DNA of 64,000 nucleotides from an uncultured Clostridia bacterium (GTDB taxonomy: Bacteria > Bacillota > Clostridia > Oscillospirales > Acutalibacteraceae), in the NCBI GenBank assembly GCA_947168445.1, contig CAMVLW010000001.1, forward strand, positions 37,603 through 101,602, written 5' to 3'. The notes below the pieces were generated by a model, which did no database searches, was not told the DNA's origin, and worked only from the letters and a program-made list of their open reading frames with translations. The stretch's first letter is position 1. Each line of letters starts with the position of its first letter. Positions 1-9,744 of the stretch are shown piece by piece. The position numbers and the translations under genes were made by a program.

Positions 1-377
1 TCAACGCTGACAGCACCCATTAGGCTGCTGTTCTGGCTTGCCTCCAGCGTTGCGATACGCGCTTCCAGCTCGTCGGCGCGGCTGTTGGCAACCGCGTCGC
101 TGTCGTTGGAAAAGACCTTTGCAATCACGCTGTTGGCGTCAACCGCCTCGCCGTTTGAAACGGTATAGGACAACACGCCGCTGGTGTCGTTTTGAATGAC
201 AGCTTCGTCGCGGATAATGAAGCCGTTGGTGCCGATTGTCGCCGTTACCGTGGTTGCCACCGCGTTTTCGGTCGGGTACATATCAAAATTGGAACGCAGC
301 AGCAAATAGGTGACATACACCAACGCCAAAACCGTCAGCGCGGCAACCAGTATTCGCTTAAACAATAATTTATCCAT
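1..377 (-). CDS. HlyD-family-like membrane-anchored adaptor protein (N-terminal part; C-terminus beyond left edge)
   Basis: Minus-strand reading from ATG at 377: MDKLLFKRILVAALTVLALVYVTYLLLRSNFDMYPTENAVATTVTATIGTNGFIIRDEAVIQNDTSGVLSYTVSNGEAVDANSVIAKVFSNDSDAVANSRADELEARIATLE; one TM helix, then biotinyl-lipoyl-like motif and coiled coil; open to edge; start overlaps miaA stop. Confidence 0.65.
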   Translation of the reverse strand, partial: MDKLLFKRILVAALTVLALVYVTYLLLRSNFDMYPTENAVATTVTATIGTNGFIIRDEAVIQNDTSGVLSYTVSNGEAVDANSVIAKVFSNDSDAVANSRADELEARIATLEASQNSSLMGAVSV

Positions 378-1338
378 ACAATAATCCTTTATTGATGATG
401 TGAACGGCTGCGTTGTATAATTCTTCAAAAGAATCAAATTCATCAACATACAGCCAGTGAATCTCTTTGTCACGGCGAAACCATGTCAGCTGCCGTTTGG
501 CGTAGCGTCTGGTTTCGCGCTTTAGCTTTTCAATACATTCCTCAAGCGCTGCCTCTCCCTTGAAATAAGGCGCTAACTCCTTGTAGCCGATTGCTTTAAC
601 GGAGGTTGCGCTCAGCGGCGAGGACAACACCGCCTGCGCTTCTTGGAGCAAGCCCTGTTCGAGCATGCAATCCACGCGCAGATTAATGCGCTCATAGAGC
701 CTTTCCCTGTCGCGGAAATTCAAGCCGATTTTCACGGCGCGGTAAGGACTTTGTTCTTTGCGCGAACGCTCGTTTTGTTCGGTGAGCGTCATACCTGTTG
801 TGCGGTAAAACTCAATAGCGCGAATCACGCGCTTGGGATTTTTTTCTATACGGAGGCGGGCGGCGGTTTGAGGGTCAAAGGCTTCAAGCTGATTGAGCAG
901 CGGTTCAAGTCCGTTTTTCTCAAATTCACCCCAAAGCTGCGCGGTCAGCGCTTCGTCGCGGTGCTCTCCGTGAAACTGAATATGGTTAAGCAGGGAATCA
1001 ACATAAAGTCCTGTGCCGCCGACAACAAACGGAAGCTTTCCCCTGCCGTTGATTTCATTGATACAACGGCGGGCGTCCTCCACAAACATTGCGACGGAAT
1101 ACTCACTGTCGGCGGGCAGAAAATCCATCAGATGGTGCGGAATCCCCTGCTGCTCCTCCTTGGTCGGCTTGGCGGTGGCAATGGTCATTCCACGGTAAAT
1201 CTGCATGGAATCGGCAGAGACAATCTCGCCGTGAAAGTGCTTTGCAAGCTCCACCGAAAGCCCGGTTTTGCCCGACGCGGTAGGACCGACAACGGAAACT
1301 AACTGTATTTGATTTTCCACACAATCACGCCCTGCCAA
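370..1338 (-). CDS. miaA: tRNA dimethylallyltransferase MiaA (start may be the internal GTG near 1320)
   Basis: VVGPTASGKTGLSVELAKHFHGEIVSADSMQIYRGMTIATAKPT P-loop and DSMQ motifs; next to mutL/mutS. Confidence 0.96.
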   Translation of the reverse strand: MAGRDCVENQIQLVSVVGPTASGKTGLSVELAKHFHGEIVSADSMQIYRGMTIATAKPTKEEQQGIPHHLMDFLPADSEYSVAMFVEDARRCINEINGRGKLPFVVGGTGLYVDSLLNHIQFHGEHRDEALTAQLWGEFEKNGLEPLLNQLEAFDPQTAARLRIEKNPKRVIRAIEFYRTTGMTLTEQNERSRKEQSPYRAVKIGLNFRDRERLYERINLRVDCMLEQGLLQEAQAVLSSPLSATSVKAIGYKELAPYFKGEAALEECIEKLKRETRRYAKRQLTWFRRDKEIHWLYVDEFDSFEELYNAAVHIINKGLLYG

Positions 1339-3304
1339 ATTGTCTTTCGATTTCGCTTTTCTTCATCACAATGGTGATGGGTCTGCCGTGCGGACAGTAC
1401 CGGATGTCCGGGTTTTCCTCCAAGATTTTCACAATCTCCATCAGTTCTTGTGCTGAATTCTTGTTGCCCGCCTTTATCGCGCTGCGGCAGGCGACGTTGT
1501 GATAGAACCAATCCATCTTTTCGGTAAAAATATCGTTCTTTCCCATGGAAATATAATTCGCCATCTCCGCAACGCAATCAGCAATTTCCGCCGCGTCGAG
1601 ATACTGCGGCGCACTGCGCACAATCAGCGTGGAATTACCGAAATCCTCCACATCAAACGCGCAGTCGCGGAACAAGTCCAAATGCCCTGCCGCCGCGTTA
1701 TATTCTTCCTTGCTCAGCGTCACCGTGATGGGCTGCAAGAGGATTTGAGAGGACGCGCCCGCCTTTTCCGCCTTGAGTTTTTCGTAAATGATGCGCTCAT
1801 GAGCGGCGTGCTTGTCAATAAGCAGCAACTCCTTGCTGTTGCGCTCTACGATAATGTACGTATCAAACGCCTCACCGATATAGCGCAGCTTGTTTTCGGG
1901 AGGAGTAAACAGCATTGGCTGTTCCTCTTTTACGGGAAGCTGTTCGGAGATTTCCGCCGTTTGCTGCTTTTGCGGTTGTTGCGGCTGCTTCGGCGGGTCG
2001 TTAACAAACAGCGGCTTGTCAACGGTTACTTCTGTTTTACCGAACTGCTCCTCACGCTTGGCGGCTTTGACCGCCTGCTTTGAGAAGATGTCAAACGGCT
2101 TGGCGGAATCGGAAACCGTCACCTGCTCCAGCGGATCCTCCGCTGTGTCTAAAATATCAAGCTCCGCAATCACGCTCTGCTTCTCCGGCTGCACAGGCTT
2201 TGGCGGCTGCGGCTGAAAAGGATGATTGAGAATCACCTCGGCGTTTTTAAAGGGGCTGAACTTGCGAATGTCGTTAAAGGCGGTCTCTTTTTTAAAGGTG
2301 ACCTGCTTTTTGGTGTCAAACTGCATGAGCGCGGACTTGACCGCGTGATACACCGCGTCAAACACCGGGCGCTCGTTGATAAAACGCACCTCAATTTTGG
2401 AGGGGTGCACGTTGACGTCTATCATTTCATACGGCAGTTCAATATTGAGCACACAGGACGGATATTTTCCCACCATGATAGAGTGCTTATACGCTTCGTC
2501 AAGCGCTGCCATTGCGGTGCGGGACTGAACATATCTGCCGTTGATGAAGAAATTTTGCATTTTTCGGTTGGGTCTTGCGTGAACGGGCTTGGAGGCGTAA
2601 CCGCTCACCTTGACGGAATCAAGCTGATAATCAACGGGAATCAGCCCGCCTGCAAACTCTCTGCCAAATACGGCATAAATTGCGGAGAGCAGCTTGCCGT
2701 CGCCGAAGGTTTTCAGCGCCTGCTTGCCGTCGCGGATAAAGGTAAAGGCGATTTCAGGGTGAGACAGCGCGGTTTTATCAATGATGTTCGCAACCGCGTT
2801 GCCCTCGGAAACGTCCTTTTTCAAAAACTTGGCGCGTGCGGGAATGTTGTAGAACAAATCACGCACGACAAAGGTAGTTCCCACCGGACAGCCCGCGTCA
2901 TCAAGGCTCTTTTCCTCGCCGCCTTCAATCAGGTAAGACGAGCCGGTTTCCTCATGCTCGTTGCGGGTAATCAGCTGCAAACGCGACACCGCGCAGATGG
3001 AAGCGAGCGCCTCGCCGCGAAAACCGAGGGTTGCAATGCGGTCGAGATCCTCCTCCTTCTTCACCTTGCTGGTCGCATGGCGGAGAAAGGCAACCTGAAT
3101 GTCGTCCCTTAAAATGCCGCAGCCGTCGTCGGTCACACGCATAAAAGTGGTACCGCCGTTTTTGATTTCAACGGTGATGTGCTTTGCGCCAGCGTCAATG
3201 GCGTTTTCAACGAGTTCCTTAACAACGGACGCCGGACGCTCCACAACCTCGCCCGCCGCAATCAACTCCGCGACGTGCTTGTCGAGCACATTAATCACTC
3301 CCAT
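1325..3304 (-). CDS. mutL: DNA mismatch repair protein MutL
   Basis: IAAGEVVERPASVVKELVENAIDAGAKHITVEIKNGG and GFRGEALASI GHKL ATPase motifs. Confidence 0.98.
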   Translation of the reverse strand: MGVINVLDKHVAELIAAGEVVERPASVVKELVENAIDAGAKHITVEIKNGGTTFMRVTDDGCGILRDDIQVAFLRHATSKVKKEEDLDRIATLGFRGEALASICAVSRLQLITRNEHEETGSSYLIEGGEEKSLDDAGCPVGTTFVVRDLFYNIPARAKFLKKDVSEGNAVANIIDKTALSHPEIAFTFIRDGKQALKTFGDGKLLSAIYAVFGREFAGGLIPVDYQLDSVKVSGYASKPVHARPNRKMQNFFINGRYVQSRTAMAALDEAYKHSIMVGKYPSCVLNIELPYEMIDVNVHPSKIEVRFINERPVFDAVYHAVKSALMQFDTKKQVTFKKETAFNDIRKFSPFKNAEVILNHPFQPQPPKPVQPEKQSVIAELDILDTAEDPLEQVTVSDSAKPFDIFSKQAVKAAKREEQFGKTEVTVDKPLFVNDPPKQPQQPQKQQTAEISEQLPVKEEQPMLFTPPENKLRYIGEAFDTYIIVERNSKELLLIDKHAAHERIIYEKLKAEKAGASSQILLQPITVTLSKEEYNAAAGHLDLFRDCAFDVEDFGNSTLIVRSAPQYLDAAEIADCVAEMANYISMGKNDIFTEKMDWFYHNVACRSAIKAGNKNSAQELMEIVKILEENPDIRYCPHGRPITIVMKKSEIERQFGRA

Positions 3305-3329
3305 GATGTCACCGCCTTTCTATCGTAAA

Positions 3330-5939
3330 TTAAATCATGTTTTTGAGTTCGTATAATAAATTCATCGCCTCAATCGGGGTCAGTGTGTTCAAATCCACCG
3401 ATTGAATTTTTTCGACCACCGGGCTTTGCGCCGTCGCCATCAGGGAAAGCTGCGCGGTTTCGTCCGCGTGAGATTTTTTTGAAGGCTTTGCTTCACCCTT
3501 GCCGCTTTCCAGTTCCGCAAGGATTTCCTTTGCGCGGCTGATGATGGAATTCGGCACGCCCGCAAGCTTGGCAACCTCAATGCCGTAGCTGTCGTCGGCG
3601 CCGCCGGGAACAATCCGTCGCAAAAAGGTGATGTCGTCGCCGCGCTTTTTAACGGCAATGTTATAGTTTTTCACGCCGTCGAGCAGCTGCTCCATAACGG
3701 AAAGCTCGTGATAATGCGTTGCGAACAGCGTTTTGGCGCCCAGCTTTTTCTTGTCGGCACAAAACTCCAAAACCGCTCTGGCAATGCTCATGCCGTCGAA
3801 GGTGGAGGTTCCTCTGCCGATTTCGTCGAGAATCAGCAGGCTCTTGGACGTCGCGGATTTGACGATATGCGCCACCTCGCTCATCTCCACCATAAAGGTT
3901 GACTGACCGGAAGCCAAATCGTCAGACGCTCCGACGCGGGTGAAAATGCTGTCCACAATGCCGATTCTTGCGTAAGAAGCCGGCACAAAGCTGCCCATTT
4001 GCGCGAGCAGCACAATCAGGGCAATCTGCCGCATGTAAGTGGATTTACCCGCCATGTTGGGGCCGGTGATAATCGCCACACGGTCGCCCTTGCTGTCGAG
4101 ATAGACGTCGTTCGGAACAAACGGCGCGTCTTTGAGCAAGGCTTCCACCACCGGATGGCGCGAATCCTTTATTTGCAAAGCGGAAGATTGAGTGACCTCG
4201 GGGCGCACATAGCGGTTGTCGGAGGCAACGTTGGCAAGGGAAGTCAGCACATCCAGTGCGGCGATTGACTTTGCCGTGCGCTGAATCCGCTCCAAGTTCT
4301 TCGCGACTGTTTGACGGATAGAATCAAAAATCGCGTATTCCATCGCAACGCTTCTGTCCTTTGCGCCGAGAATCCGTCCTTCGATTTCTTTTAAGTCGGG
4401 CGTGATGTAACGCTCGCAGTTGGTGAGGGTTTGCTTGCGGATGTAGGTTTCGGGCACCTGCGATTTATAGGAATTCGTCACCTCTATGTAGTAGCCGAAC
4501 ACCTTATTATAGCCGACGCGCAGCTTGGGAATACCGGTTTTTTCCTTCTCGTCGGCTTCAATCTTTGCGAGAATATCCTTCGAGTCGGTCATATCGGACA
4601 CAACCGAGTCAAGCTCTTCGTCGTAGCCGCGCGCAATCATGCCGCCTTCTCTGACGGAAAACGGCGGGCTTTCGACAATTGCGGAATCAATCAGTGCGTG
4701 AATATCCTCCAGCAAGTCGAGATTGCGGTAAACCATTTTTAAATGAGAGGAACGGCAATTGGCAATCAAGCCGGAAATCGCCGGCAGGTTTTGAATTGCC
4801 GCGCACAGAGAACGCAAATCTCTCGCGTTTGCCGAGCCGTAGACAATGCGCGTCATCAGACGCTCAATGTCGAAGATACCGCTGAGATTTTCGGTGATTT
4901 CCAGACGGAGCATGGTGTCGTCCACCAGCTCCTCCACCGCCGCCTGACGGTTGTTGATTTTGGAAATATTCATCAGCGGGTGTTCGAGCCACGAGCGAAT
5001 CAGGCGCTTGCCCATGGCGGTTTTTGTCTTGTCAATCACCCATAAAAGTGAACCGCGCTTTTCCTTGGAAAGCATGGTCTGGGTGAGTTCTAAGTTACGT
5101 TGAGTGTTGAAGTCGAGCCGCATATACTGCGCTTCGGAATACAATTCAATATGGCTGATGCGCTCCAAGCCCGACATTTGGGTTTCTTTGAGATAATTTA
5201 TCAGCGCGCCGACGGTGCACAGCAGCACGGGCTTGTCCTTGACGTCATTATACTCCGCGCCGAATTGGTCGAGCACGGTCTGCGCACATTCGGCTTCATT
5301 GAATTTTGTATCCTCCAGCATTTCAACGCCCGCGGAGAGTCTGGTTTTAATAAAGGAAGGCAACTCCTTGATGGCGATAATGTCGCCGCCAATCAGGATT
5401 TCACGCGGACTGTAGCTTGACAGCTGGTTGGTGAGGATATTCACACTGTCCTTGCCCGTGATTTCGGTCGCTAATAATTCTCCTGTGGAAATATCGCAGA
5501 AGCAAAGACCGATGGCTTTCTTTTCGGAATACATGCAGCAGATGTAGTTGTTTTTGCCCTCTTCAAGCATGCTCTGCTCCATGACGGTGCCGGGCGTGAT
5601 AACGCGGATAATATCGCGCTTCACCAAGCCCTTTGCCGCTTTGGGATCCTCGGTCTGTTCGCAGATAGCGACCTTGTAGCCCTTGGCGACAAGTCTTGCG
5701 ATATAGCTCTCACAGCTGTGGAACGGCACGCCGCACATGGGCGCGCGTTCTGCCTGTCCGCAATCTCTGCCGGTGAGTGTGAGTTCGAGCTCCTTGGAGG
5801 CTATTTTGGCGTCCTCATAGAACATCTCATAAAAATCGCCCAACCGATAAAACAGAATACAGTCCTTGTTTTGCTCTTTGATCTCAAAATACTGCTTCAT
5901 CATCGGAGAAAGCTCCGCCATTTTCTCACACCCTTTCAA
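3330..5939 (-). CDS. mutS: DNA mismatch repair protein MutS
   Basis: GDFYEMFYEDA, TGPNMAGKSTYMRQ Walker A, DEIGRGTSTFDG Walker B, FATHYHEL. Confidence 0.98.
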   Translation of the reverse strand: MKGCEKMAELSPMMKQYFEIKEQNKDCILFYRLGDFYEMFYEDAKIASKELELTLTGRDCGQAERAPMCGVPFHSCESYIARLVAKGYKVAICEQTEDPKAAKGLVKRDIIRVITPGTVMEQSMLEEGKNNYICCMYSEKKAIGLCFCDISTGELLATEITGKDSVNILTNQLSSYSPREILIGGDIIAIKELPSFIKTRLSAGVEMLEDTKFNEAECAQTVLDQFGAEYNDVKDKPVLLCTVGALINYLKETQMSGLERISHIELYSEAQYMRLDFNTQRNLELTQTMLSKEKRGSLLWVIDKTKTAMGKRLIRSWLEHPLMNISKINNRQAAVEELVDDTMLRLEITENLSGIFDIERLMTRIVYGSANARDLRSLCAAIQNLPAISGLIANCRSSHLKMVYRNLDLLEDIHALIDSAIVESPPFSVREGGMIARGYDEELDSVVSDMTDSKDILAKIEADEKEKTGIPKLRVGYNKVFGYYIEVTNSYKSQVPETYIRKQTLTNCERYITPDLKEIEGRILGAKDRSVAMEYAIFDSIRQTVAKNLERIQRTAKSIAALDVLTSLANVASDNRYVRPEVTQSSALQIKDSRHPVVEALLKDAPFVPNDVYLDSKGDRVAIITGPNMAGKSTYMRQIALIVLLAQMGSFVPASYARIGIVDSIFTRVGASDDLASGQSTFMVEMSEVAHIVKSATSKSLLILDEIGRGTSTFDGMSIARAVLEFCADKKKLGAKTLFATHYHELSVMEQLLDGVKNYNIAVKKRGDDITFLRRIVPGGADDSYGIEVAKLAGVPNSIISRAKEILAELESGKGEAKPSKKSHADETAQLSLMATAQSPVVEKIQSVDLNTLTPIEAMNLLYELKNMI

Positions 5940-5950
5940 TAATTGTTATC

Positions 5951-6355
5951 TTACGAGCAGCCGCCGCAGGTGCTGCAGCTTCCGGTGCAGTCCTGATAAT
6001 CAGCGGTTTCGGGGTCTTGTCCCTGTGCGCTCTGCTGAATAATCGCGTTAATGCGGTTGAGCAAGCCGTCAAACGCCTGCTTTGCCTCGTTGTAAGCAAT
6101 CATGCGGTCGTTGGACATGATTTTGGAATACACCTCGCGCATTTCCTTGTTTGCCTTGGTGAGTTTTTCCTGATCTCTGTCCTGCTTTGCCGCTTCGTCG
6201 TTAATAATCATTCTTTTGAGGTTGAACTCTCCGATTAAATCCTGAAGTTCCGTGTCGGCATCGGCGGTCTTTTGCGCCTGCTGCCATTTCAGAAAGGTTT
6301 CCTCCTGCTGAATTGCCTTGCCTAATTCTCTTGTCAGTGCAATAACGTCCATCAT
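5951..6355 (-). CDS. YlbF/YmcA-family regulator with C-terminal Cys motif (CTGSCSTCGGCS)
   Basis: Helical YlbF/YmcA-like protein between mutS and miaB; Cys-rich tail read directly. Confidence 0.8.
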   Translation of the reverse strand: MMDVIALTRELGKAIQQEETFLKWQQAQKTADADTELQDLIGEFNLKRMIINDEAAKQDRDQEKLTKANKEMREVYSKIMSNDRMIAYNEAKQAFDGLLNRINAIIQQSAQGQDPETADYQDCTGSCSTCGGCS

Positions 6356-6364
6356 AACTTCCTC

Positions 6365-7777
6365 CTATATTAATTCGCCCTTTAAAATCCAGTTGCGGGC
6401 TTTGGTGATTTTTACGTTTTGGAAGGTACCAATCAGGTCTTTGCCGCCGTCGAGTTCCACGATAATATTGCCGCTGGTGCGGGCGTTGAGTTCGCCGGTT
6501 TTTTCCTTGACGCCTTCAATTAAAACCTTCTCTGTCTGTCCGACCATAGAGGAACAGCGCTTTGCGGCGATTTCCTCCTGCACATCAAGCAGTTCCCGGA
6601 ACCACTTGCCCTTTTCCTCGGCGGAAACGGGATCGTCGTATTTTTCCGCGGGCGTTCCTTTTCGCGGGGAGAAAATGAAGGTGAAAAGCGAAGTAAACTC
6701 CACCTCCCGAATCAAGGAAAGCGTTTCCTTGAAATCCTCATAGGTTTCGCCCGGAAAGCCGACAATGATGTCGCTCGTCAGCGAAACGCCGTCAATGCGC
6801 TCCTTGGCGTAAGCGATGGTTTCCAGATATTTTTTGCGGTCATAGTGGCGGTTCATCGCCTTTAAAATGCGGTCTGACCCGCTTTGGAACGGCAGATGCA
6901 GGTGCTTGCTGATGTGTTTTCCACTTGCAATCGCGTCAATGAGTTCCTTTGAACAGTCCTTTGGGTGCGAGGTCATGAACCGCAGCCAATAGTCGCCTTC
7001 AAAGGAATCAATCTCCCGGATCAGTTCGGCAAAGGTCACAGGATTTTCAAGCGTTTTGCCGTAGGAATTCACGTTCTGACCGAGCAGAGTGATGTCCTTA
7101 TAGCCGCTTGCAATCATCTCGCGTGCTTCCTTGAGAATCACGTCCTTTTCTCTGCTGCGCTCTCTGCCGCGGACATACGGCACAATGCAGTAGGTGCAGA
7201 AGTTGTTGCAGCCGTACATAATCGGCAGCCAGCCCTTAAAAATGCCGTCGCGGTGAACGGGAAAGCCCTCATATATTTTTTTGTCGTCGTTGCCGCGCTC
7301 AAACACACGCTTGCCGTCAACCAAGGACGTATAAAGCAACTCGGGAAAATGGTGCAGCGAATGGGTGCCGAACACCAAGCCCACAAACGGAAAGCTGTTG
7401 TAAATGCGGTTGGCAACGTGCTCTTGCTCCATCATGCAGCCGCACAGCGCAATTAGAACCTGCGGGTGCTTTCTCTTTAGGTTTTTCAGCGCGCCGACAT
7501 TGCCGAACACCCTGTCCTCGGCGTGCTCACGCACGGCGCAGGTGTTGAATAAAATAAAATCCGCGTCGTCGGGAGAATCGGAAAAATCAAAGCCCGCCTC
7601 ACTGAGCATTCCCTTGATTTTTTCGCTATCGGCAACATTCTGCTGACAACCGTAGGTGCGGACAAACGCAATGGGCTTTTCGCCGCGTTTGCGAATTTCT
7701 ATAATTTCGGCAATCAGCTTGATATATTCCGACTGTTTTTCGGACAGCTGCTCCGCTTTAATGATATTCTCCGCCAA
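6365..7777 (-). CDS. miaB: tRNA-2-methylthio-N6-dimethylallyladenosine synthase MiaB (TTG start at 7777 preferred over ORF-track start 7864)
   Basis: FVRTYGCQQNVADSEKIKGML, YGCNNFCTYCIVPYVRGRERSR radical SAM motif, TRAM tail; AAGGAGG 8-9 nt upstream of TTG. Confidence 0.96.
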   Translation of the reverse strand: MAENIIKAEQLSEKQSEYIKLIAEIIEIRKRGEKPIAFVRTYGCQQNVADSEKIKGMLSEAGFDFSDSPDDADFILFNTCAVREHAEDRVFGNVGALKNLKRKHPQVLIALCGCMMEQEHVANRIYNSFPFVGLVFGTHSLHHFPELLYTSLVDGKRVFERGNDDKKIYEGFPVHRDGIFKGWLPIMYGCNNFCTYCIVPYVRGRERSREKDVILKEAREMIASGYKDITLLGQNVNSYGKTLENPVTFAELIREIDSFEGDYWLRFMTSHPKDCSKELIDAIASGKHISKHLHLPFQSGSDRILKAMNRHYDRKKYLETIAYAKERIDGVSLTSDIIVGFPGETYEDFKETLSLIREVEFTSLFTFIFSPRKGTPAEKYDDPVSAEEKGKWFRELLDVQEEIAAKRCSSMVGQTEKVLIEGVKEKTGELNARTSGNIIVELDGGKDLIGTFQNVKITKARNWILKGELI

Positions 7778-7820
7778 ACAAACGCCTCCTTGCCCATTGT
7801 AATTATTTTCTAACTTATAG

Positions 7821-7849
7821 ATTATATCACAATTGCAAGGGCATTTCAA
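7821..7849 (-). promoter_or_regulatory. Sigma-A-type promoter for miaB (-35 TTGAAA, 17 nt, -10 TATAAT)
   Basis: Minus strand TTGAAA-TGCCCTTGCAATTGTGA-TATAAT directly upstream of miaB. Confidence 0.65.
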
Positions 7850-7878
7850 TATATTTTTCCACAATATTTCGGCTTTTA

Positions 7879-8535
7879 TCAGCGAATCGGCGTGTAATAT
7901 CCACCATATGTTGTGGGAATCGCTCCCACGAGCACAGACTGCGCGATTTCAAAATCCGTGGAGAAGGTCAAGGTATCTTTATAATCCACGGACGCGGTGA
8001 CAATCGAGGACGTGACAACGAGCTTGATGTGATGAACGGTTTGGTTAATTCCCGCCTCCTCAAAGGTACTTTGCAGTTCCGCCGAAAAGCTGCCTGTGAT
8101 GCAGTAGGTCAGCGGAATCCGCGGACCGTAGTTGGCAATCAGGGTCAGCCCGGTGAACGCGCCGAGCGGAACATGCATGGCGCTGTTATGGATTTTTTCC
8201 GCTTCCTCCTCCGCAGCGGCAACAACGCGGGCTTTGAGCAGGTTGATTTTTTCGGAATTCGTTTCTACGGCGCTGACGGAACCGTCGTGATATTGGAGCG
8301 TAGTTAAATCCTCGTATGAGAATTCTCCTCCGCCAATCACCTTTTCCACCGCGCTGCAAACCGCGTCGGTCGTCACCTGGCGCGCAAAGGCGGGCAGGTA
8401 GGATTTGCTGAAGGTTGAAGCCTTTTTTTCAAAGCAGCGGATTCCCCAAAACAGCAGCAGCAAAAGAATAAAAAGCACCAAAAACCGCTTGCGCCTTTTT
8501 CCCCTCCTGTGCCGCTTGACTCTTTTTGCAACCAA
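7879..8535 (-). CDS. Sporulation protein YunB-like (likely TTG start at 8535; ORF track extends to 8667)
   Basis: VAKRVKRHRRGKRRKRFLVLFILLLLLFWGIRCFEK then YunB-like domain (LPAFARQVTTDAV..., IHNSAMHVPLGAFTG...GPRIPLTYCITGS). Confidence 0.75.
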   Translation of the reverse strand: MVAKRVKRHRRGKRRKRFLVLFILLLLLFWGIRCFEKKASTFSKSYLPAFARQVTTDAVCSAVEKVIGGGEFSYEDLTTLQYHDGSVSAVETNSEKINLLKARVVAAAEEEAEKIHNSAMHVPLGAFTGLTLIANYGPRIPLTYCITGSFSAELQSTFEEAGINQTVHHIKLVVTSSIVTASVDYKDTLTFSTDFEIAQSVLVGAIPTTYGGYYTPIR

Positions 8536-8569
8536 AAAAACACCCCTCGTACATACTATACAAGGGGTG
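8534..8569 (-). terminator. Rho-independent terminator after the CD1247-type gene
   Basis: Minus strand CACCCCTTGTA-tagta-TGTACGAGGGGTG followed by TTTTTTT. Confidence 0.85.
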
Positions 8570-8582
8570 AATTCCTGTGAAA

Positions 8583-9092
8583 TTATTTCTCTTCGCTTTC
8601 GTTTTCGTTTTGCTTTTCGCTCTCGTCTTTCTTCTCGCAGCTGTCCTTGGCGCCGCAGGAATCGCAATCAGCGTCGCAATCCTCGTCCTCCTCAAACAAA
8701 TCGGAAAAGTCAAATTCAAGCAGCTCGCCGCAGTTGGGACAATTGATTTCGCCTTCAAGGAGCACATCCTCGGAAACATGAATCTTTTCGCCGCAGGCGG
8801 CGCAGGTCACTTCATAGAAGGGATTTTCTTCGTCGTCGAAGTCGTCATAATCGTCCTCGTCGTCGTAATCCTCATCATAGACCTCGTTTTCAACGTCAGC
8901 CAAATCATGGTCGATTTCGTCAACCTGCTCGCTGAGCTCGTCATAGAGCTCCTGCATATCCTGAACGTCATATGCCATATCGTCCAGAAGGTCGATAATC
9001 GCGTTCAGCACCTTTACCTCCGGCTTGTTTTCGTCGAGCGCAAGACCCTCTGCCAAGCCTTTGATATAAGCAATCTTCTCAGTTAAATCCAT
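8583..9092 (-). CDS. CD1247-type N-terminal domain protein with acidic linker and zinc ribbon
   Basis: MDLTEKIAYIKGLAEGLALDENKPEVKVLNAIIDLL..., Asp/Glu-rich segment, CAACGEKIHVSE...CPNCGELLEF. Confidence 0.75.
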   Translation of the reverse strand: MDLTEKIAYIKGLAEGLALDENKPEVKVLNAIIDLLDDMAYDVQDMQELYDELSEQVDEIDHDLADVENEVYDEDYDDEDDYDDFDDEENPFYEVTCAACGEKIHVSEDVLLEGEINCPNCGELLEFDFSDLFEEDEDCDADCDSCGAKDSCEKKDESEKQNENESEEK

Positions 9093-9105
9093 AGCTTACT
9101 CCAAA

Positions 9106-9663
9106 TTATGCTCTGCCCATGTATTCGCCGGTGCGGGTATCAATCTGAATAACCTCGCCCTCGTCGATGAACAGCGGAACCTTAATCTCCGCGCCTGTTT
9201 CCAGGGTAGCGGGCTTGGTAGCGTTGGTAGCGGTGTCACCCTTAAAGCCGGGATCGGTCTTGGTTACCTGCAGCTCAACAAAGTTGGGCGGCTCAACGCC
9301 GAACACGTTGCCCTTGTAGGAGAGAATCTTGCAGACCATGTTCTCCTTGACAAACTTGAAGTTGTCGCCGAGCACGCTCTTGTTAATCGGAATCTGCTCC
9401 CATGTTTCGGTATCCATGAAGTAGTAGAGATCGCCGTCGGAATAGCTGTACTCCATATCTTTTCTCTCAATGAATGCGGTGGGATATTTGTCGTTGGGGT
9501 TGAAAGTCTTTTCAACAACAGCGCCTGTAATCACGTTTCTGATTTTTGTTCTGACGAACGCAGCGCCCTTACCGGGTTTAACGTGCTGGAACTCGATGAT
9601 GGAAACCACCTGTCCGTCCATTTCAAATGTTACGCCGTTTCTGAAATCACCTGCTGAAATCAT
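9106..9663 (-). CDS. efp: Translation elongation factor P
   Basis: [44 protein letters not shown]...[17 protein letters not shown]. Confidence 0.98.
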   Translation of the reverse strand: MISAGDFRNGVTFEMDGQVVSIIEFQHVKPGKGAAFVRTKIRNVITGAVVEKTFNPNDKYPTAFIERKDMEYSYSDGDLYYFMDTETWEQIPINKSVLGDNFKFVKENMVCKILSYKGNVFGVEPPNFVELQVTKTDPGFKGDTATNATKPATLETGAEIKVPLFIDEGEVIQIDTRTGEYMGRA

Positions 9664-9710
9664 TTGAATTACCTCCTGTGAATTTTGTCATACCAGTCAT
9701 GGTTAAGAGT

Positions 9711-9739
9711 ATTATACATAATTATGCCAAAAAAAGCAA
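9711..9739 (-). promoter_or_regulatory. Sigma-A-type promoter for efp (TTGCTT, 17 nt, TATAAT)
   Basis: Minus strand TTGCTT-TTTTTGGCATAATTATG-TATAAT upstream of efp. Confidence 0.65.
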
Positions 9740-9744
9740 GTGTT

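Noticed and set aside
8577-9086. Plus-strand 169-aa hydrophobic ORF that looks like a membrane protein
   Set aside because: Exact antisense of the acidic CD1247-type gene; complementing Asp/Glu codons gives Val/Leu/Ile/Phe runs. Sense strand has real motifs and a terminator.
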